In this document: positions 23,001-29,982 of the stretch, piece after piece
How positions within the stretch are numbered: position 1 is the stretch's first letter
How the letters are laid out: every line of letters starts with the position of its first letter
Assembly (NCBI GenBank): GCA_032209605.1
Contig: JASFXZ010000056.1
Span: forward strand, 1,054,001-1,118,000
DNA length: 64,000 nucleotides
Direction of reading: 5' to 3'
Source: Mactromeris polynyma
Taxonomy: Eukaryota > Mollusca > Bivalvia > Venerida > Mactridae
Notes under the pieces: generated by a model
Told to the model about the DNA's origin: nothing
What the model saw: the letters and a program-made list of their open reading frames with translations, nothing else
Database searches by the model: none
Position numbers and translations under genes: made by a program

Positions 23001-24737
23001 TACGTCATTGATAGAAGAAAGATTATGCTATTCTGTGTGTTTTAAAGGTGTAGACACTACATGTTGTTTTTTTCACGTACCCTAAGAAAAGTTTATTTTC
23101 ATTTCGTGACAATCCTACGCTCTGTCTACTCAGCTAAATGGGCGAGCCGAATTGTCCAATGAGATTGCGTGGGCGGGCCAAACTGTCCATTGAGATGGCG
23201 TGGGCGGGCCTAATTGTCCAATCAGATCGCGTATATTTATTTTAAAATTGCTACAGAATAATATTGCACATACCTGTTGCACAATCATGAGAACTGTTCC
23301 TGTCAGCTTCGCCCATTTGGACTTGAAGCGGAGTTCAAGATACTGAAACAAATAGCAAATCAATCAATACAAAAATTAAGGCGGTATGCCAGTTTTTTCT
23401 CTTCACTGGTAGCTGTATGGTAGTTTCAAACCACCGCGAAACGACTTTCTATTAGTTTGATATCGACGTTTTTCTGAACCGAAAGTAGGCTATATCATAA
23501 TGTATGTTATGAATTGCCTGGGTACCGAGGTTGTGTATAAGGGACCATCCCTCATCCCCAAAAATGGAATGAATATGTCTTATCTCATCAGTGATTTACT
23601 GAGGGTAATTAACACAGTCGGTGTCTGTTATATACCGGTGAGATATCAATATGGTTGAACAAGTTTCTAATAATGAATGACCCTGATTATTCGGTCAACA
23701 ATAGCAACATCTCGGCAATTTCCGTAACAGTACGATAATATACCTCGAATGTACCTAAAATCTCGGTGCGTGATGTAGTTTTCCTCTTAAGACCAGGGAA
23801 ACACAGTTGAACATTATCTAAATGTTTTGTGTGCCTCGTATTCCTAATATTGAAAAGATCTCTGCTACAGAGACTACATACATCCATTTTCGAACTACTT
23901 TCCCCCGCGTTACTTCCGATGTGTATTTTTTTAAATAGCCGGGGTGATCTTTAAAAAGTTGAATGTTCTTTTTGTGACTACACATATTTTAGTAAAAAAA
24001 TTACAGAAATGTACAGTGGGTACTTATTGACACTTTCGATCAAATGAAATCGAAAGGCTGGTAAATATAACTTTTGCAAAGTTGATGCATAAGTCCGAGT
24101 TTCATTCTTAAAATGAACGCTGCATTAAGATGCAACAACCTTTCTTTAAGTGACCTCATTTCAAGAAAACGCAGCATGTGATGACACTACATGTATTTGC
24201 AAGCAGGAAACAATATTTACTCCATATGGTCACTTCGTTTTCATATTGCCATATGGGCTGTCAGAATATAGTGACGTCACATGTGACGTTTTCTGGAAAT
24301 GACATCACAAATAGAATAGGTTGGACATCGTACAGCGGCGCTCAAATTGTTATTTATTGTATATAGCTACTGATATTTACCTCAAAACTGCTGGTTAGTG
24401 TCAGCGGGTATAGTAATGGCACAAACAGAACAGACGACAGTATGATCGCAATAATCATTCCGAGAAGATAAACAAAGTACAGTGTTCCGGCTGTGTACAT
24501 TTCCGCTGGCGTTCCAAGAATCAAAATGGCGGACATGAACGATACCAAGATGCTGATTGCAACCGGAAGTAGCTGCATATTCCTACCTCCCATTAGAAAC
24601 TCTCCAGTTTTATTGCTATCCTTGTTTAAATAGTCTTTGATTGCGTAGAAAATACCTATACCCGCAGAAACGGACAACATAGCGGCAAACAGCACCCAGT
24701 CCCATACTTCGAAACTCCTCACTTCTTCGTCAGCCAT
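7816..24737 (-). CDS. SLC5-family sodium-coupled solute symporter, complete 15-exon gene
   Basis: Predicted to be a plasma-membrane symporter that uses the Na+ gradient to import a small organic anion or related solute. It resembles the iodide/multivitamin/monocarboxylate branch (SLC5A5/A6/A8/A12); the substrate cannot be read from sequence. Coding exons on the minus strand: 24737-24381, 23342-23274, 17530-17479, 17079-17012, 16118-16038, 15446-15373, 14808-14668, 13297-13076, 12303-12188, 11706-11636, 11166-11080, 9926-9757, 9385-9285, 8662-8532, 8085-7816. They total 2010 nt in phase, giving 669 residues, normal for the family. Family landmarks include YLELRF (~120), [13 protein letters not shown] (~183), DPDPTVRH (~236) with [30 protein letters not shown] (~330), SAVTWED (~365) and [10 protein letters not shown] (~423). 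N-C-T (482) and N-M-T (491) in a loop could be glycosylated. The tail ends PPPYEN, a PY motif that could bind NEDD4-type WW domains. The ATG has A at -3. Fifteen coding exons matches, from memory, human SLC5A5 and SLC5A8. Confidence 0.93.
8532..8662 (-). CDS. SLC5 symporter, coding exon 14
   Basis: Residues 537-580, cytoplasmic tail start ([19 protein letters not shown]). Acceptor ATCCACAG, donor GTAAGA. Confidence 0.9.
9065..9283. repeat. CAA/CAT-rich repeat with a 78-bp duplication
   Basis: A segment holding CGACAATATCATCAAC, CAACGTCAACAGATTCAAGA and GAACATCAACAATTACAACA is present twice, about 78 bp apart, inside CAACA-rich DNA. It directly follows the donor site of exon 13 in transcription direction. 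The glutamine-rich and valine/aspartate-rich open frames here are by-products. Confidence 0.85.
9285..9385 (-). CDS. SLC5 symporter, coding exon 13
   Basis: Residues 503-536 plus one base, with [18 protein letters not shown] and a transmembrane helix ending SLVTG. Acceptor TTTTGCAG, donor GTATGT. The longest open frame here is in a different, non-coding frame. Confidence 0.87.
9757..9926 (-). CDS. SLC5 symporter, coding exon 12
   Basis: Residues 447-502 plus two bases. A transmembrane helix is followed by a loop with two N-glycosylation sequons. The donor CT|GTACGT was chosen over GTAAAA ten bases further on because only the former restores frame into exon 13. Confidence 0.82.
10325..10560 (-). 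repeat. Dispersed repeat family R1, partial copy
   Basis: Matches, in reverse orientation, the copy at 46840-47165: GGGAACGCCACATACAT, AAGACAGTGCCTCCCCACGC, GACCTCCGGGAAAACAA and CAAAGTGGGCAGTGA. It lies in an intron of the transporter gene. Other copies are near 17115, 31700, 33745, 51185, 60685 and 61610. Confidence 0.8.
10703..10955 (+). repeat. Dispersed repeat family R2, copy 1
   Basis: Shares GCAGCCGTACTAACATGG, CAGTGTTGTGTAAACCAATC, GGCAATTTCTCTTCA and TTTACCGAAATCCA with 21749-22052 and, more loosely, 25936-26500. Copies carry CCAAT and ATTGG motifs. Class unknown. Confidence 0.8.
11080..11166 (-). CDS. SLC5 symporter, coding exon 11
   Basis: Residues 418-446, with [15 protein letters not shown] and FPWAN. 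Acceptor TTTTCAG, donor GTAAGT, phase 0 at both ends. Confidence 0.92.
11310..11470. repeat. Short tandem repeat, ~40-bp unit, about 4 diverged copies
   Basis: Units share a TAGAAATGCCAATATA core and a GTGTGGAACTTCTA-like end. Intronic. Confidence 0.65.
11636..11706 (-). CDS. SLC5 symporter, coding exon 10
   Basis: Residues 394-417, [20 protein letters not shown]. Acceptor ATTACAG, donor GTATAA. Transmembrane segment. Confidence 0.9.
12188..12303 (-). CDS. SLC5 symporter, coding exon 9
   Basis: Residues 355-393 plus one base. Contains [18 protein letters not shown], the family's conserved serine-rich turn near the Na+ site. Acceptor TTTTCAG, donor GTAAAT. Confidence 0.92.
13076..13297 (-). 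CDS. SLC5 symporter, coding exon 8
   Basis: Residues 281-354 plus two bases. Contains the KGCDPLTNG loop, [12 protein letters not shown] and [10 protein letters not shown]. Acceptor ATTTCAG, donor GTATGT. Confidence 0.93.
13330..13625 (+). repeat. Possible diverged copy of dispersed repeat R1
   Basis: Scattered matches to R1 in its plus orientation: CGGCCTGACCATTCCTTGT, then GGAGGCATTGTCTTATGTTTGTGG near the end. The middle is poorly conserved. Intronic. Confidence 0.4.
13798..13868 (-). repeat. tRNA-like sequence (tRNA pseudogene or SINE head)
   Basis: On the minus strand it reads TTAGTTCAGTTGGTAGAGCG (A-box region), a CCTGTCACC loop and GGCTTCGAACTCC (B box). The acceptor stem does not pair convincingly, so it is not called a working tRNA. 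Confidence 0.5.
14668..14808 (-). CDS. SLC5 symporter, coding exon 7
   Basis: Residues 234-280 plus two bases. Contains [14 protein letters not shown] and [15 protein letters not shown], strongly typical of SLC5A5/A6/A8. Acceptor ATTTCAG, donor GTAAGT. Confidence 0.93.
15373..15446 (-). CDS. SLC5 symporter, coding exon 6
   Basis: Residues 210-233 plus two bases, a hydrophilic loop segment ([18 protein letters not shown]). Acceptor TTTTTCAG, donor GTGAGT. Confidence 0.88.
16038..16118 (-). CDS. SLC5 symporter, coding exon 5
   Basis: Residues 183-209, starting with the family signature [13 protein letters not shown]. Acceptor TTACAG, donor GTACAT, phase 0 at both ends. Confidence 0.92.
17012..17079 (-). 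CDS. SLC5 symporter, coding exon 4
   Basis: Residues 160-182, [15 protein letters not shown] onward. Acceptor TTTTCAG, donor GTAAGA. It completes the codon left open by exon 3. Confidence 0.9.
17115..17222 (-). repeat. Dispersed repeat R1, short fragment
   Basis: TACAGGGAACGCCACATAC, AGACAGTGCCTCCCC and CTCCGGGAAAACAACAATCC match the other reverse-oriented copies. Lies in transporter intron 3. Confidence 0.75.
17325..17425 (+). repeat. Dispersed repeat R3 fragment
   Basis: AGAGCAAAACAGTGAA, GGGTTCTTAATTTCGAGG and GGTCTTATTATTGAAGTGG recur at 21205-21370. Related pieces with TTTTCAAGGGT(T/C)CCAA and GGTGGTCTTAT(T/C)AT lie near 18125 and 25595. Probably remnants of one DNA transposon family. 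Confidence 0.6.
17479..17530 (-). CDS. SLC5 symporter, coding exon 3
   Basis: Residues 143-159 ([17 protein letters not shown]) plus one base. Acceptor TTTGCAG, donor GTAGGA. Too short to stand out as an open frame; identified by family similarity and phase. Confidence 0.9.
17870..18075 (-). repeat. Dispersed element R4 with a CCCGGGCA minisatellite
   Basis: About six units of roughly 24 bp, each with (C)CCCCGGGCA followed by a T-rich spacer, flanked by AGATATTGAAATTGAGCTC and ATCGTTTCCAACCGT. The reverse complement of the array and its flank occurs at 50800-51060. Confidence 0.8.
19470..19560 (-). repeat. tRNA-like sequence, probable SINE head
   Basis: The minus strand carries GGTGGTAACGCGCAGGACTA and a good B box, GCAGGTTCGATCTCCCG. 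No complete cloverleaf can be folded by eye. Confidence 0.45.
20055..20130 (+). repeat. Short dispersed repeat shared with 39000-39060
   Basis: Both loci contain GGGATCA(A/C)TGTAATGT(C/T)TGGTGTAAAC in the same orientation. Class unknown. Confidence 0.55.
20526..21160 (+). mobile_element. SINE with internally expanded 22-bp minisatellite
   Basis: A tRNA-like head (GTGGCTTCAGTGGTTAACGC, then AAGGTTCTATCCCTCG) is followed from about 20643 to 21145 by some 22 tandem copies of a 22-bp unit such as AGTACTGGTTAGACTCCAGA. The same AGTACTGGTTAGTAC phrase occurs once in the body of the SINE at 31388, so the array probably arose by expansion inside a SINE. Intronic. Confidence 0.75.
21205..21370 (+). 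repeat. Dispersed repeat R3, longer copy
   Basis: Contains GGACCCTTGACAATTGGTCTTCTTATTGAGG in pieces, then AGAGAGCAAAACAGTGAA and TTCTTAATTTTGAGGTGG. Aligns with 17325-17425. A run of 20 C residues lies just downstream at 21453-21472. Confidence 0.6.
21749..22052 (+). repeat. Dispersed repeat family R2, copy 2
   Basis: Aligns with 10703-10955 nearly base for base from GCAGCCGTACTAACATGG through GAATTTACCGAAATCCATTT, then extends further to CACCGACCATCTTATAGC. Intronic. Confidence 0.8.
22255..22345. repeat. Short tandem duplication, ~30-bp unit
   Basis: TCACC(T/C)AAGAGG(C/T)ACCAAACGG followed by GGTTTTCGT occurs twice in a row. Intronic. Confidence 0.7.
22853..23003. mobile_element. Fold-back DNA element (MITE-like)
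   Basis: Long inverted arms of about 50 bp: TGTCACGAGTTCTTTCCCTT, GAGTTCTCTCCCTTG on the left and their reverse complements CAAGGGGAGAGAACTC, AAGGGAAAGAACTCGTGACG on the right. No coding capacity. Intron 2 of the transporter. Confidence 0.78.
23149..23232. repeat. Triplicated 31-bp unit with CCAAT motifs
   Basis: Three adjacent units of the form GGGCGGGCC(T/A)AA(T/C)TGTCCAAT followed by GAGAT-GCGT. Each joins a GC-box-like GGGCGGG to a CCAAT or near-CCAAT site. It lies 42 bp downstream of the exon 2 donor, inside the intron. Confidence 0.8.
23274..23342 (-). CDS. SLC5 symporter, coding exon 2
   Basis: Residues 120-142, YLELRF to VQQ. Acceptor TTTCAG, donor GTATGT, phase 0 at both ends. Confidence 0.92.
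24114..24344. mobile_element. CRE-bearing MITE, family M1, copy 1
   Basis: The ends form imperfect inverted repeats of about 60 bp (left TGAACGCTGC, GTGACCTCATTTCAAGAAAA; right TTTTCTGGAAATGACATCAC, CAGCGGCGCTCA). The middle has a perfect CRE, TGACGTCA. Aligns with 36564-36801 and the reverse copy at 42245-43075. It sits in transporter intron 1, 36 bp from the exon 1 donor. Confidence 0.82.
24381..24737 (-). CDS. SLC5 symporter, coding exon 1
   Basis: Residues 1-119, start ATG with Kozak-like AAAATGG. It covers the first transmembrane helices, including [18 protein letters not shown]. The donor is GAG|GTAAAT, phase 0. Confidence 0.93.
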
Positions 24738-25500
24738 TTTGTTATCGCAAAGGCCTTCAGATGCACTTGCATAAAATCACAATTCCAAATAATGTTAATT
24801 CTTTTTTTTTACTTTTTGCTTCCTCCGATATAAATCACACTTAGTTATGGTATCAAATATCCTGATTTAGAAATTTGGTCGCTAGTACAAAATGCCGAGT
24901 ATATTAATCAGTTGATAAAGAACTTTTGTAAACTTGATTTCAGAAACTTCCTGATTTGGTTAAGCCGTTCATCTGGTCTGCCGGTCTTCAGTGGCGTTGT
25001 GAAAACACCTTAAGGCAACCAATTTATAATATCTCTCAGTACACAATGATAAACAATTATGTTCCACTGAAGTGGTTACAACTCATAAAACAAAATTTGA
25101 ACATAAATATACTATGTATGATAAATAAATACTCATGTTCACCTTGTGTCGTAAACAACGCACTAAAACTGTACACTACTGACCTCACGAAATTTATGTA
25201 GCAGTTAAAACGACTCAGACATATAAATCATATTAACCGCTCTATATGCTGTCAGACCTAACATAATGTATGATTAAGTTAATCGTCTCTGACCTTGAAC
25301 GATAAGTCTAATTGTTGAAGCCATCTCGAGCAGTACATCTCGAGCAGTGTACGTGTTAATTGAAAATGCAGATTACCGCTCACATTGAGTCCGTTATGGT
25401 TGTGCATTCAGTACAGCGTAACTTCTGCGACCCTCTTCTGAACAATAACCTCTCGTGAACAACCGTGCAATAAAGTATCACTTATAATCTACCTAAATAT
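24738..25500. other. Region upstream of the transporter gene
   Basis: Presumed promoter and 5' UTR of the minus-strand transporter. I see no clear TATA box or other dated element; nothing recognisable otherwise. Confidence 0.45.
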
Positions 25501-25504
25501 TAAG

Positions 25505-25650
25505 ACCACCTTAAAATGAAGAACACAATTTGCCATCCATTTTCACTGTTTCGCTCTTATTTCAACATCAATATTAAGATCATCTCAATATAAAAACCAG
25601 TTTTCAAGGGTTCCAATGGTGGTCTTATCATTGAGGTTTTACTGTACATG
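25505..25650. repeat. Dispersed repeat R3, inverted arrangement
   Basis: Left part TTAAGACCACCTTAAAATGAA and right part TGGTGGTCTTATCATTGAGG are inverted relatives, with TTTTCAAGGGTTCCAA inside. This suggests R3 is an inverted-repeat DNA element. Confidence 0.55.
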
Positions 25651-25697
25651 TACCAAATTTCATAAAGTTAAAATTTACTATCCATTCAACCCAGCCT

Positions 25698-25851
25698 ATC
25701 TGGAGCAACAACCTCCCAACAACAGCCAAACAGTCATTCGGAACACCTCGTACAATTCATTCGAATCATTGTTCCGTAGTTAAATGGCCGAGGTGCTCCG
25801 AATGCCAAACATTGTGTCCCCTAGAGGGTGTTGTGCTTGAGAGGTTGCACT
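25698..25851. mobile_element. Palindromic DNA element (MITE-like)
   Basis: Left arm CAACAACCTCCCAACAAC and CATTCGGAACACCTCG; right arm CGAGGTGCTCCGAATG and GGTGTTGTGCTTGAGAGGTTG. Related fragments with GAGGTTGTTGCTCA(C/T)AAG(G)GG lie near 7330 and 14430. Confidence 0.7.
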
Positions 25852-25935
25852 GAGCTCTGGTACAGGTTTGTAAAGTACCGTGTGTGTACGCATGTTAGTA
25901 TTAAATCCGTAATAACGTCAATGCGTTATTTTTCG

Positions 25936-26500
25936 GCGATGTCGTTCTAACATGGTTTTACAATTTGCATATCAGTGTTTTGTAAACCAATCAAGTCTTA
26001 CGTTAACCACCCAGGCAATTTCTCTTCAACCAAAAACGTTTCCAATCTTGACGCAGATTGGTTAACATTGTGTATAGTGCATTTCAAGATTTATCCAGTA
26101 AGTAGTGTTGTTTGTCATCACCACGGGGAATTGTCCGGTGTTGGAATTAAGAAGACTGTCTTGGTTTTATGCACCAGTCGCGAACATTTATGTTGTTTTA
26201 ATAAGATAAATCGCTATTTGCCAAGTTTAACAACATGAATGTGTGAGTTCACGACTTGTGCAATAAGTAATGATGAACTATATTGAAACGGAATATACTG
26301 TGCCTATGACTAATCACACTACGGAGTTATTTTATCCAGTCTCCAACGCAGTGATCTCCCCTACAGGTATCGGAGTTTCTGTAGGTATAGCGTAATATTT
26401 AGGCATTTTTTATGTTGTACAACCAGTTTTAACCTTCGGATTGCAACAAATGTGCATACTTCAAGTTGCGCTGACCATCTTTTTTAAAGATATGTCTTGT
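25936..26500 (+). repeat. Dispersed repeat family R2, copy 3 (diverged or interrupted)
   Basis: Starts with TCTAACATGGTTTTACAATTTG and GTAAACCAATCAAGTCTTACG and ends with TGCGCTGACCATCTTTTTTA, as in the other copies. The middle (about 26090-26370) has no match to them and may be an insertion. Confidence 0.65.
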
Positions 26501-27201
26501 TAATTTTCATTTTCAAGTAGCTGTTGTCCAAATAATAAAAAAATCCACTAACTTAAGCCTATTAAGACCACAAATAAACAAACAATTATTTAAATCTCGT
26601 AATAATACTAAAAAAGTCGTTAAAATGCTGAATTTGGCATACAAACTCGAAAAGGGCACACTTACGAGTTTTAAAGGGCATTACAATTACGTGTTATATA
26701 ACGCCTTTAAAAACTTGTTATAACAGACTGTTCGCGTAAATACGCCTTCTTAAACTCGAAATTACGCCTTTTGGACGTTATTACGTAGTTAAGATATTTT
26801 TTGTGTTGATGAGTGGCCCTAACAGGCTTTCGTAGTACATTAACTTGTCACAATGACAGATTCCTCGTTTTAAAGCAGACTGCAGCAACTTCGGCGCGTG
26901 ACCTGAATGACATCTGTCGTAATTAGACGTTTATCTACGTTGGTACATGGATACCGTAGTATTGACGGATGCATACCGATCTTGTGTTGGATTGTCTGGC
27001 TTTTAGGTGCAGATACAATGTTGGTTGACCCACCTTTGTGATACGCGCGTTTAAATTCACAAGTTACTACATGGAAATGAAAATTGCTCTGAAAGGTTGT
27101 ACTTAACATGCATAAATATTCGATTTCAATGGGGGAGCATCATTACAATATTATCCCGTACATTTTTTAAATATATTGTTAGTATTTTATCATACAATAA
27201 T

Positions 27202-27690
27202 GGCAGGGCAGGGCAGGGCAGGGCAGGGCAGGGCAGGGCAGGGCAGGGCAGGGCAGGGCAGGGCAGGGCAGGGCAGGGCAGGGCAGGGCAGGGCAGGGCA
27301 GGGCAGGGCAGGGCAGGGCAGGGCAGGGCAGGGCAGGGCAGGGCAGGGCAGGGCAGGGCAGGGCAGGGCAGGGCAGGGCAGGGCAGGGCAGGGCAGGGCA
27401 GGGCAGGGCAGGGCAGGGCAGGGCAGGGCAGGGCAGGGCAGGGCAGGGCAGGGCAGGGCAGGGCAGGGCAGGGCAGGGCAGGGCAGGGCAGGGCAGGGCA
27501 GGGCAGGGCAGGGCAGGGCAGGGCAGGGCAGGGCAGGGCAGGGCAGGGCAGGGCAGGGCAGGGCATAACAGGGCATAACAGGGCATAACAGGGCATAACA
27601 GAGCATAACAGAGCATAACAGAGCAGTACAGAGCATACCAGAGCATAACAGAGCATACCAGAGCATACCAGAGCATACCAGAGCATTGCA
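27202..27690. repeat. (GGGCA)n microsatellite with decaying flank
   Basis: About 73 perfect GGGCA units (27202-27565), then 10-bp units GGGCATAACA, GAGCATAACA and GAGCATACCA that lose the pattern by 27690. Five-base units leave several frames open on both strands, producing long artificial open frames. Confidence 0.98.
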
Positions 27691-28354
27691 AAACATATAG
27701 TATAACTGACTAACCCTAACAACATTTACGATATCGCACCTATTTTGTAAACAGTGATAGCCAAGCCAGTGATCTATTATAATATATGAAAAACCAAGGA
27801 GACCTTTAAATAGTGTATATTAAAGCGGATATAGCGTGGGGAACACACACTTAGTTGTACTTAACTTGCGGAAGATCAATTAAGTAAGAACTGCTTGATA
27901 ATCAAGGAATACTGCAACCCTGCGTTCAATAAAGGTGTGTGCGGCTAACCTTTCATAACGTTTGCAATTTGGTTCCCCGTGTGCAGTGAATGAGATACGT
28001 TGGCCAGGGATACACACAAAACAGTTTCGTAACGTTTGCAAACTAAAGCCTGAGGGGGGGGGTTATCGGCAAATGATAAACAAAATGCCATATTAACACC
28101 GAAATATAGCATGAAGACGCACCATTTGCCTCCCAAGCTTCAAAATGTTCTTGGTTGAGGCCCCTCAAACTCCCACCAGAGGGAGGAGGCCCTCCCACAC
28201 CTACCCCACTCACAGCGTTGCATTTCGTTTCGCACCTACTATACTCACACTTGGCGTACACTTCGAAGTGTCCAGGAACGCCCCTGACTGGTTAGGTCAA
28301 CATAATTATGGTGAACGTCGTACAAGATAGCAACACAAGCATTAGTGGATATAT

Positions 28355-28426
28355 GGGGATGTGGCTCAGTGGTAGAGCGTTCGCTTTGCATGTGAAAGGC
28401 CCCGGGTTCGATCCCCGGCATCTCCA
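28355..28426 (+). tRNA. tRNA-Ala (anticodon TGC)
   Basis: A 72-nt cloverleaf folds by eye. The acceptor GGGGATG pairs with CATCTCC (one G-T) with discriminator A. The D stem is GCTC/GAGC; the anticodon stem TTCGC/GTGAA has loop TTTGCAT; the T arm CCGGG/CCCGG has loop TTCGATC. Promoter A box TGGCTCAGTGG and B box GGTTCGATCC are intact and a T-rich stretch follows. No CCA is encoded, as expected for a eukaryotic nuclear gene. No intron. Confidence 0.95.
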
Positions 28427-29340
28427 TTCTTTTTATTGTCCGAACAAATCTTGTTCTTGGAATTCAATAACTAGAATGATTATGAAAGATAGTACATGTA
28501 AAATTTAGTAACTAAATAATAATTATTTCTTTTAAATAGCCTTACATAACAATGAATATGAGTTATTTTTAAAGATGTATCTGGCTCATCTGAACATAAA
28601 ATGTTTGAATTGGCTTCATCCAGTATTGTTGTTACATTGGCTAAAACATCTCTGATAAGAACCATTGCGATTATACCGATTGAAAAAATAAATTTTTACC
28701 AAACTACTAACAGACAAAACTTGTAAAAAAGTACATCTTTCTTAAACAAATACGGATCAATACATTATATCAGTAAATTCTTTGTTAGTGCATGTTAGCG
28801 TCGGGTTAGTGGGTCGAGCATGTTCCACAATGTTTAGTCAGCATTGCTGACACGTAAAGTTACCTTTGTGATTAAATTGAGACGATAACGTAAAAATTTA
28901 ATGATAGTAAATAGAATAAAGGGAGACCAACGCGTAGGAATTAAACAATGATTATGTCCCCTGAAACTGCTCTCCTTTAGAAGATTATAAAGAGTCTAAT
29001 GCGGAAGTTGTGGTAAACTTCGTTTTTTGTTGAGAAATATTTTATTTTTTCTTGTTAAATGCGAGTAATGTTATGCGAATTAAGCTCGTTGTGATTGTAT
29101 TTTGAGCTGATTGTTACGTTTGGGTTGAAGTAAACGAATTGTCATGTAAGTTTCTGGGCTGTGTGCGTGTTGTGAGATGGTGAATCTTCCGTTCTTCGTG
29201 ATGTTGGTCAGTGAGACTGTTGCCGTGTTGGTTGTGAAATTCGTGTTAAGCATGTTTGGTGAATTCTTAAATATTTAGTTATTTAGTTATTTACAGGGCT
29301 CGAGAATTAAGTCATTGGGGATCCGAATATATTTGATAGA
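28427..29340. other. Intergenic DNA between the tRNA and the zinc-finger gene
   Basis: AT-rich and without recognisable genes or long repeats. Confidence 0.5.
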
Positions 29341-29381
29341 TTACTTAAATGAAGGTAAATTATTTGCCTTCATTTAAGTAA
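29341..29381. repeat. Short near-perfect hairpin
   Basis: TTACTTAAATGAAGGTAAA is followed after three bases by its reverse complement with one mismatch. It lies about 510 bp before the zinc-finger start codon. Confidence 0.75.
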
Positions 29382-29418
29382 CATATGAAAAGACTATAGT
29401 ATAGGTTGTTTACACGTT

Positions 29419-29735
29419 AGCAGTGGCTACAGGTAAGGGTCCGGACGATTCAGGGTCATCTCGGCCCACTTACAGTCTCGGCCCGGTCTGACTCGGCCCA
29501 CTTTTGAAGTGCAATGAATAGGCAAAGTTGTTCACATTAATTATTGATGCGATATATATGAACATTCTAAGTGTTGATTTTTGATACATTGATCGTTAAT
29601 ATTTAAGTTAATCATTTCTCCCTCTAGTGAGAGCCCTGCCGTAGTGTTTCAAATATAGGACTTCTACGAGTACGGGACTCCCGTGCCCCTAGACTCTGGC
29701 TCTAGAGGTACAGACCCGTACCCGTAGCCACTGCT
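29419..29735. mobile_element. Inverted-repeat element (MITE-like)
   Basis: Ends AGCAGTGGCTACAGGTAAGG and CCCGTACCCGTAGCCACTGCT are inverted repeats over about 23 bp. No coding capacity. It ends 160 bp before the zinc-finger ATG, so it may lie in the promoter or a 5' UTR intron. Confidence 0.65.
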
Positions 29736-29895
29736 TTAGACGTTGCACTTAATTTTGATGCTAGTATTATCCCAAACAATCCATTTTTTTATGATGCCCC
29801 TGCTGCCCTGTTGTAAAATATTTGATTGACTGTAAAGTATTCTGTTTATATTTCAGCAGAAGTGTCGCGGGTAGCTCAAGTTTAGAGTATCAGAC

Positions 29896-29982
29896 ATGGC
29901 ACTTGATTCCGATGTCCTCAGGGACATCCCTAGCTACAGAAAAATACTCAAAGTCGTTCTTAAGTCACAGTTACAGATGCTG
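29896..29982 (+). CDS. Zinc-finger protein, coding exon 1
   Basis: Residues 1-29. ATG preceded by CAGAC; donor CTG|GTAAAA, phase 0. Confidence 0.8.

Noticed and set aside
27097..27725. Open frames of 130-199 codons on both strands
   Set aside because: They are translations of (GGGCA)n, open in many frames because the unit has no stop.
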